From Omphalotus guepiniiformis (lineage: Eukaryota > Basidiomycota > Agaricomycetes > Agaricales > Omphalotaceae): a stretch of 64,000 nucleotides of DNA. The notes beneath the pieces were generated by a model. It was given only the letters and a program-made list of their open reading frames with translations, had not been told where the DNA came from and made no database searches. The position numbers and the translations under genes were made by a program. Positions 57,470 through 64,000 of the stretch are shown here, piece by piece. The stretch's first letter is position 1, and the number at the start of each line of letters is the position of its first letter. The stretch covers positions 1 through 64,000 of the forward strand of contig JAQOOI010000022.1 of the NCBI GenBank assembly GCA_028554645.1. The letters run 5' to 3'.

Positions 57470-58600
57470 AAACCGAAGCAAGGTTTGTAGGTGTTCATGG
57501 TCTTTCGCAATCAACAAAACCGGAACAACGTTCGTGATTTACTATCTATCCTTCATCAACGATCAACACTCATTGTTCTAACAAGGTTTGGGGTTTACTT
57601 TCTATGCTTTGTCGACGACGAACACTCAAACACTTATTGGTCCAACAAGGTTTGTTAGAACATATCCATGGGTCGACAAACACTCATTGGTCCAACCAGG
57701 TTTGTGGGTAGAACATATCCATGCCTCGTCGAGGACGAACACTCATTGGTCCAACAAGGTTTGTAAGAACATATCCATGCTTCGTCGACGACGAACACTC
57801 ATTGGTCCAACAAGGTTTGTGGGTAGAACATATCCATGCTTCGTCGACGACGAACACTCATTGGTCCAACAAGGTTTGTAGGAACATATCCATGCTTCGT
57901 CGACGACGAACACTCATTGGTCCAACAAGGTTTGTGGGTAGAACATATCCATGCTTCGTCGACGACGAACACTCATTGGTCCAACAAGGTTTGTAAGAAC
58001 ATATCCATGCTTCGTCGACGATGAACACTCATTGGTCCAACAAGGTTTGTGGGTAGAACATATCTATGCTTCGTCGACGAGGAACACTCATTGGTCCAAC
58101 AAGGTTTGTGAGAACATATCTATGCTTCGTCGTCGACGAATACTCATTGTTGCAACCAGGTTTGGGATTTACTATCTATCCTTCATCGATCATCGACGAC
58201 GAACATTCTTTGCAAGTGGCCCTGTAGAGAAGTGGTCTATGTGCAGATTAGATTGATAGCACTCAATCTGCGCACAGGTTCGAGTCCTGTATGGGTCAAT
58301 CGCATGCGCATTATGAGGGTTCCTTCAATAATGTGTTCGCTTTTATTTTTTCATAGTAAATACAAATACTATCTCTTTGGTCCAACAAGGTTTGTGAGAA
58401 CATATCTATGCTTCGTCGATGACCAACACTCATTGGTCCAACAAGGTTTGTGAGAACATATCTATGCTTCGTCGTCGTCGAACACTCATTGTTCCAACAA
58501 GGATTGTTAGAACATATCCATGCTTTGTCGTCCTCCACGAACACTCATTGTTGCAACAAGGTTTGGGATTTACTATCTATCCTTCATCGACCAACATTCA
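57470..58600 (+). repeat. 57/60-bp minisatellite with 115-bp higher-order unit
   Basis: The unit is cattggtccaacaaggtttg, then t(gggt)agaacatatcc, then atgcttcgtcgacgacgaacact. Units with and without the gggt insertion alternate, giving a 115-bp period (57721, 57836, 57951). The array is interrupted by a SINE-like copy at 58218-58379 and resumes to about 58600. Confidence 0.9.
58218..58379 (+). mobile_element. tRNA-derived SINE-like element, 3'-truncated
   Basis: A tRNA-like head at 58218-58298: A-box-like TAGAGAAGTGG (58225-58235), an anticodon-arm-like hairpin AGATTG/CAATCT, B-box GGTTCGAGTCC (58277-58287), and acceptor ends GGCCC/GGGTC that pair. The body is cut after ~80 bp by minisatellite sequence. 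Confidence 0.7.
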
Positions 58601-58608
58601 TTGCAAGT

Positions 58609-59300
58609 GGCCCTGTAGAGAAGTGGTCTATGTGCAGATTAGATTGATAGCACTCAATCTGCCCACAGGTTCGAGTCCTGTATGGGTCAATAGCGCGCGC
58701 ATTATGAGCGTTGCTTCAATAATGCGTTTGCTTTAATTTTTTCATAGTAAATACAAGTACTATCTCTATGAAACTCAAGTGAAAGTGTGCAAAGTGCAAC
58801 ATATATTGATAGTAGATGAGTCTCATTGTAAATTTCTATCTGATCTTTCAGTAGCAATCTAAAAACTTTTACATTCTGAACATGAGTGATCTTAATATAA
58901 AGTCTTCCAAGTAGGCTGAAAGAAGTCCATACAATTCAATGAACTTAGACTGTAGATTCCACTATATGATTCCATAAAAGATATGCTTGACCAGATAGCA
59001 TTGTTCAATTGTAGAGCTCAGAAAAAAACAGATCACTCCTTATGAGCAGCCAAAACAAGGAGATGCAAATGCAATATAACCTGATCCACACAAATTTACA
59101 TATGCTACTCAACCCACTCAGTCTGTCTCATCATCCAAGTTCTGCTCAACTTCAGCTGCCTAACTCTTCTCACCTTAATCTGCCAGACCCTACCCACTCT
59201 ATTCTGTCTGACCCTACTCATCCTACTCACCCTAGTCTGTCTGACCCTACTGGCCCTGCCTTTCAGACCCTATGTTAGACCCTACTAGTCTCTAATAACC
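58609..59300 (+). mobile_element. tRNA-derived SINE-like element, full-length copy
   Basis: Same head as 58218-58298 with A- and B-boxes, followed by a ~610-bp body also present at 25920-26534, ending with gaccctact-type repeats and gtctctaataaccc. Too long for a typical SINE and without an open frame. Movement would depend on an unseen LINE. Confidence 0.7.
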
Positions 59301-59301
59301 C

Positions 59302-59647
59302 CCTTCTTTATTCTTCTCAATTTCACACACATATCTTCTTTATCATACACAACACAACTCATTATACTTTCTATGCATTACGGCTTGCACGGGCTTATCC
59401 CTTATCTTGTCATCATGCATCTGTTCATGCCTGCTAACAACAATAACCCCCTATTCACGGTTTCTTACACAAATCACCTCACTCACACCACACTCCACAC
59501 TTATTCTTTATTCTTCTCAATTTCACACACATATCTTCTTTATCATACACAACACAACTCATTATACTTTCTATGCATTACGGCTTGCACGGGCTTATCC
59601 CTTATCTTGTCATCATGCATCTGTTCATGCCTGCTAACAACAATAAC
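59302..59647 (+). repeat. 145-bp direct repeat, 201-bp offset
   Basis: 59304-59448 recurs at 59505-59647 with essentially no change, starting tttattcttctcaatttc and ending cctgctaacaacaataac. Confidence 0.9.
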
Positions 59648-60115
59648 ATGCACTTGAACTATATTAACTACATTAACTACACCTCACTTGCATTCAACAT
59701 ACTTGTCTACTTGCATAACTTAAACTGTTACCCAACACCACTATAACACAATCCTCACTCTGTTCATCTTCGGGTATTACTGACATTGAATCAAGCATCA
59801 CCTACAACTCTGGTCTTACACTACTCTTTAGTATTGAGCAAACCATTTGAGAGCAACACCAAGCTGCATCACAATCTTCACAGATGATGTGATTAGAGGT
59901 CACATTGTCTACTGAATGTGAGGCACAGTCAATAGTAACAACTATCTTAGACATGTCAAACAATCTATAGTACACTCCTATATATATTGCAGTAATAGCA
60001 TAGACAACATCTCTATCAATAATATACATTTCATAGCAAAATATGTGCAGTAACATCACACAATATGATATGAAATCACAACTTATACTAATACATCTAA
60101 GTACATACAATTTCC
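59648..60115. other. AT-rich, no gene
   Basis: 3' flank of the minus-strand gene that follows. Confidence 0.4.
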
Positions 60116-60630
60116 TTAATCACTTCCTTCACTCTCACTATAACTTTCTTCATTATCACTCTCTTCATTATCACTACTATTTTCTTCACTATCACCATCA
60201 TTGTTGTCCAACTGGTCAGAGAGATCATGAATGATCTGCAACATACATATTAACATAGAATCTAGAGATAGTAGAGAACTGAACTCACATATTCATATTC
60301 ATTCACCTTGTTCATCATAGCATAAGACATCCTATTCATAGTCTGAATCTTGGTCTATAACATGTTGCATGTCAAAAGGATTCCCCACAAAGTCATAATT
60401 ACTCACATCCCACAGCTCTATAATCAAGTCATACTCATCATCATCCACAGCATCCTCCAATTCTTCATCAAGATGTTTGAAGAAGTTTTTCTGAACCTAT
60501 GTAGTACATTAGTACAACATGAAACCCCAAGAAAATATAGTATACCAACAATGTTTTTAAAGTAGTTGTATTCTTGCAGGGCCTGAAGATAGTAGAGCCT
60601 AGCAACATGAAGTTCTTCTTCAATGGACAT
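60116..60630 (-). CDS. Small gene with acidic C-terminal tail
   Basis: ATG 60630 (MSIEEELHVARLYYLQALQE, YNYFKNI), intron ending CATAG, VQKNFFKHLDEELEDAVDDD EYDLIIELWD, then one or two further introns (donors GTGAGT near 60408 and 60288) and a last exon 60235-60116 encoding IIHDLSDQLDNNDGD, then an SEENSSDNEESDNEE-type acidic tail ending at TAA 60116. The middle exon phases are not certain, and the first donor (GTTGGT) is weak. TATATAAAGC lies 72 nt upstream. The family is unknown; small acidic proteins of this kind often accompany transposase genes, which is inference here. Confidence 0.45.
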
Positions 60631-60701
60631 GATAAGAATAGTGCAGCAAGAGGGCAGAGAAATAAGTGGGAGATTCAATGTTGGGCAACATCCAAAGACT
60701 T

Positions 60702-60711
60702 GCTTTATATA
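60702..60711 (-). promoter_or_regulatory. TATA box of the small acidic gene
   Basis: TATATAAAGC on the minus strand, 72 nt before the ATG. Same form as the TATA box of gene A. Confidence 0.5.
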
Positions 60712-60780
60712 TGCCATTTTGTGTGGCTCTTACAGGCAAATACTGTAGAAGCAAAACATTTTAGAATACTCAAATAACAT

Positions 60781-61183
60781 CTTTAAAATGGGAGGTGTCT
60801 AGTTGGCAGCATGCATGAGAAAATCACAGATTGGATTAGAACATGTGACATTTTGAGACAATCTTGCCAAATATCTGCATTAGGGGTAAGATAGGGTAAG
60901 AATTTGACTGATTTTGCATGGAATTCACATTAGGGGTAAGAAGGAATAAGAATTTTGCTGTAAGAAAGAAGAAAGTGAGGTGATGAGATACCACTGGTTT
61001 CAACTCCACTGATTTGGGCTTATTGAGATTTTGGCACCTCATGCACCTTCTGGCACCACATTCCGGCCACTTTCTGAAAATTGGCCAAATAGTGACACAA
61101 AAAGTGCCACTTTCTGAGCAAGTGACCCTTGTTGAGGTGGCATCTGGCGCCATATGCCAGAATAAGATATATAGGCATCTGCA
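60781..61183. other. No gene; flank of hAT remnant
   Basis: Contains repeated gtgccactttctg(a) words on both strands and the phrase taggggtaaga twice (60882, 60934). No coding signal. Confidence 0.4.
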
Positions 61184-61396
61184 GTGGCCTCGGAACGTGC
61201 ATTCTCAGGTGGAGGCCTTACTGACACTAAACGTCGAAACCGCCTTCTCCCTACAATCTTTGAAGCGCTGCAGATTCTCAAGAGTGGGTACCGTAACGGG
61301 CATATTAAGGCATCGGAGCAAGCAGCGGGTCGGATTAAGGTTGCATTGGATGAACTTGAGTCTCAGAACACAGACGAAGATAGTGACAATGTCTGA
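61184..61396 (+). pseudogene. hAT transposase C-terminal (dimerisation) remnant
   Basis: The frame after an AG acceptor at 61183-61184 reads ASERAFSGGGLTDTKRRNRL, LPTIFEALQILKSGYRN and ends ESQNTDEDSDNV at TGA. ASER-FS-GG followed by T..RRNRL and EAL-LK is the hAT C-terminal dimerisation signature. The catalytic part upstream is absent. Confidence 0.75.
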
Positions 61397-61459
61397 AAAC
61401 TGTTAGTTACTAGTGGGTGCATAGTAGAAAGTTGTAGTCTTGCGAATTTCACTTTTTTT

Positions 61460-61640
61460 GTTTTCATTTGTATTGTGACCCTGTTCGACCCTGTTCGAAC
61501 CTTGAACTGACCCCTCTGACCAGGGTCAACGAGGTTCAGGTTCAAGGTTCAGAAAATATTTGAACCGACCCTCAAGGTCAGGTCGGGGGTCAGAAATTTT
61601 AGCATTGACCCGGACCGACCTGAACCGCGGCAACACTAAA
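61460..61640 (+). repeat. gaccctg / ggttcaggttc-type short repeats
   Basis: Many variants of gaccctgttcgaac and gaccgacc in both orientations. Possibly subterminal repeats of the hAT element. Confidence 0.5.
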
Positions 61641-62725
61641 AAAACGAGCTAGTAAGTCAAAGCAATCACGAATTCCTGCTTTCAAGTGGCATTCCTCCTC
61701 ATTTCTCTGTACCGACTCGTCAGGATGGCTTCGTATAGCACTTCCGATTCAAACGAGTTTCGACATTTTGCAGATAGGCTATCGCCGTCAAGATGGAGAG
61801 ACAAAACCAACGCTGTGAATAGTCCAACCTGAACACCCTCGACCGTGACGTTCGTTATACTATACTTATGCGGCATGTTTGGAAACAGGTGAACATCCAG
61901 TTTTCTAGCTTCGAAACTTCGTTGCTGAATATCATTTGTACTTAGTGACATGGTCCTCGCTCGCTCGACGCTCACCAGTACCCATTGTCAAGAGCCTCAC
62001 CACATTCACAAGCTGATTGATTCGAGAGCTGAGCCGACGTTCCCATCTCAAAGAACAGGTCTTTCAATCTGAAAGTCATCCTCCCAAATCTCTTCACTTC
62101 CAGCGATGTGGAGTGTCTTCCATGAAGCTAGATGCTTTCTCTTGCTTTTCCGTTTTCAGCCTAGTTCGTTTCGAGTCGCTGACGATCGCGAGCATTGTTT
62201 TTGGCACGTCGGAGTGAATTACCTTCAAGTTGAACACACCCGAAATTGCGTATCTTTCAAGTCGTTCTCCCCCTCCGCCCCGAAATCATCGTAACGTCAC
62301 GATCCACGACATACGAAGATCGATTATGAGGGTTTAGGTTGCTGTTCAGCTCGTCCCGAGGTTGAGCTTACCGGTGCGAGGGAGCATGCTTCACAATAGA
62401 ATCTCCTGCGGGCGTTGAACGGGAGCCGGAGAAAACATATTCTCGGAGCAAGACAGAACACAGCAACACAGAAATAAGTTCTTCATCTCCATAGCCGGAT
62501 AATAGTTTACGCACAACCCAAAACACTCTACAATAATCATTCAAAAAATAATCATACATCCATTATCATTATTCATTACACACACGCACACACCATTGCT
62601 TTACAACCGTGCACCCGCACCCGCACTATGTACAACGAAAGAAAACACATTTGAGTTCTCCACAAATCCACACATCCCACGAATCCACACATCGATGTAA
62701 TCTCGGTAGAAAACAAACACGAGGC
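61641..62725. other. No supported gene
   Basis: A minus-strand frame at 61682-61975 (SFEARKLDVHLFPNMPHKYS) is open for 97 codons without motif. It could be an exon of an unrecognised gene. Confidence 0.3.
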
Positions 62726-63392
62726 TCACGCGTTAACAAGCGTAGTCAACTTTCCGCTCTTGAATGCAGCTTGCGTAGCGTCGTTGCCTATATGCGTGAA
62801 AAGAACACGATGAGTTAATATGTGCGTGCATGAATGCATATATGCGGCGAGATCACTTGGTAGGACTTACCGCCGATGTGTTCCTTATCTAAAACACGCA
62901 TATATGCACGTTAGCGTTTAGGCGGAACATCGGAAGAGATCATTATTGTACGCACTGACGAAAACGTTGGGAACGGTCCTCTGGCCTGTCTTTTCGAGGA
63001 GGTAAGATTGGATTTCGGATCCTTCGTCTAGGAGGTCTAATCTATAGTGACAGAATGTCGTTAGATGTCTGTCTGTCAACAAACGACGAAAGGTTCAAGA
63101 CGAAGAAAATTGCACTTTATGAACAGGAAGGGACGAGTTTCGGAATATCAAGGAAGCAAGAAAAGATCAAACGCGACGCACTCATATATCGTAGGCTCCA
63201 CATCCGGAAACTCTTTCTTGAAAAGCGCTTTCGTCGCTTTACAATAAGGACAATAACTCTTTGAGAAAATCGCTACTTTGTTGCCATCAATCGTAGACTG
63301 TTTCATCGCATCGCATCCATGTACTAATCAATAAAGATCTCGAAGCTGAAGAACGCAGAGTTACGCACCTCGACAAGATCTTTAGCGCCCAT
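62726..63392 (-). CDS. Dithiol glutaredoxin, cytosolic
   Basis: Five exons: 63392-63369, 63297-63182, 63041-62956, 62888-62871 and 62787-62726, total 306 nt, 101 aa, a normal class I glutaredoxin length. It reduces protein and glutathione mixed disulfides using glutathione. The CPYC active site lies in [20 protein letters not shown], the TVP cis-proline motif in [18 protein letters not shown], and the GG-ND glutathione-binding loop follows ([20 protein letters not shown]). The start [13 protein letters not shown] has no targeting peptide. All splice sites are GT-AG with introns of 69-140 nt. No damage is seen, in contrast to the degraded genes to its left. Confidence 0.95.
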
Positions 63393-64000
63393 GACGATAA
63401 GTTGGTGTTTTGAAGGTGAAGATGAGGAGGGTTGTGGGGAAGACAGAGTGGGATTAACGCGTAAGGGGTGAGTGAAGGTGCGCAGGCAGACTTATATAGC
63501 GAGTGGTGCTGACAGAGCGAATGCTGAGAGTGGGAGGAGAAGAGGGAGATATCGCGTCATTTGTCATGTGATGGGTCTGAGTAATGTACCAATTTTGGGT
63601 ATTGCCGCCGGCGATTCCGACGCCAGACTTACTGTATGTAGGCGGATTTGGGCTTACTATGCGTTTGTTACGCCGCTGAAAGTTTGTACATAGAAGCTCT
63701 CTCGTCTTTGGAATCGATAGTAGCAAATGAGCCGCTGCCGCCGCAATGAGACACAAGGTAAAGGAAAGGTATGTATTTGAAGTACTCGGGAAGTTCAAGT
63801 CGACTCGGAAACAATCGCTAGTTCAAGTCATGGCTATGATGGGTGCCGCGCATAAGTCGATAAATGTACATACATGGATGAATATCGATTCTCGAATTGA
63901 ACGACCAATTATGTATACTTAATCACGATCAGCAGCCGGGAGGTAAGTAAGTATCTGAAGCCACGCAACTCGGATACCCGCGCGAGGCCGTCAATGTACA
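63393..64000. other. Upstream region of glutaredoxin, no further gene
   Basis: Probable promoter region of the minus-strand glutaredoxin. The frame at 63454-63798 on the same strand has no support. Confidence 0.4.

Noticed and set aside
57560..58220. Regular repeats that could look like a CRISPR array
   Set aside because: Adjacent units are joined without unique spacers, and the context is a eukaryotic genome. It is a minisatellite.
58218..58298. Functional tRNA gene with intron
   Set aside because: Boxes and outer stem are good, but no standard 7-nt anticodon loop with U33 and a normal variable loop can be folded. tRNA-derived repeat is the better call.

Overview
The window looks like a repeat-rich region of a basidiomycete (probably Agaricomycete) nuclear genome. 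This rests on many 50-60 nt GT-AG introns, a chitin synthase fragment with a C-terminal DEK_C domain, OrsD/tyrosine-recombinase/RecQ genes, Cys-rich coiled-coil hypothetical genes, and a typical fungal dithiol glutaredoxin. No database search was possible; names come from recognised motifs and from spliced translations made by eye.

Layout. 1-3.9 kb: the 3' end of an unknown gene and a minus-strand Cys-rich coiled-coil gene. 4-11.5 kb: degenerate tandem repeats, direct duplications and a CGACCT microsatellite, with no firm gene. 11.6-13.0 kb: an HNH (HNH_2-type) endonuclease-like gene, possibly frameshifted. 13.4-23.6 kb: almost all repeats, including three ~850-bp units each carrying a minus-strand tRNA-like segment, a 1.46-kb dispersed repeat and an ~118-bp tandem array. 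23.6-39.3 kb: the most interesting part. A large mobile element (29066-39346, minus strand, truncated at its 3' end) encodes protein A (~1,091 aa, nine exons, ParB/sulfiredoxin-like DGHHR motif) and protein B (at least 1,220 aa, twelve exons: C2HC finger, two OrsD-type C2H2 fingers, tyrosine recombinase, start of a RecQ-like helicase). A second, nearly identical 5' fragment of the same element lies at 23630-25861. The space between holds tRNA-derived and tandem repeats that replaced or interrupted element sequence.

39.35-54.4 kb is a gene graveyard: broken copies of a cytochrome P450, an NCS1-type permease, a chitin synthase lacking its QRRRW region, an isopenicillin-N-synthase-like 2-oxoglutarate oxygenase, and two pieces of a septation-type coiled-coil protein. 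Some breaks are single-base indels and could be assembly errors; others, such as the chitin synthase deletion, cannot be explained that way. 54.4-61.6 kb is again repeats: the second 1.46-kb repeat copy, a repeat-associated hypothetical gene, a 57/60-bp minisatellite, two tRNA-derived SINE-like copies, a small acidic gene and a hAT transposase tail. 62.7-63.4 kb holds the only clearly intact housekeeping gene, glutaredoxin.

The main unusual observation is that at least seven introns in the element's two genes contain a common ~24-bp inverted-repeat module (TTTTAWCT - 8 nt - AGWTAAAA). Intron 1 of gene A has two full copies plus a half, and the element's 5' noncoding flank is built from degenerate tandem copies of the same module. 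This suggests that introns and flank share one origin, an introner-like behaviour inside a transposon, or that the hairpins have a function for the element.
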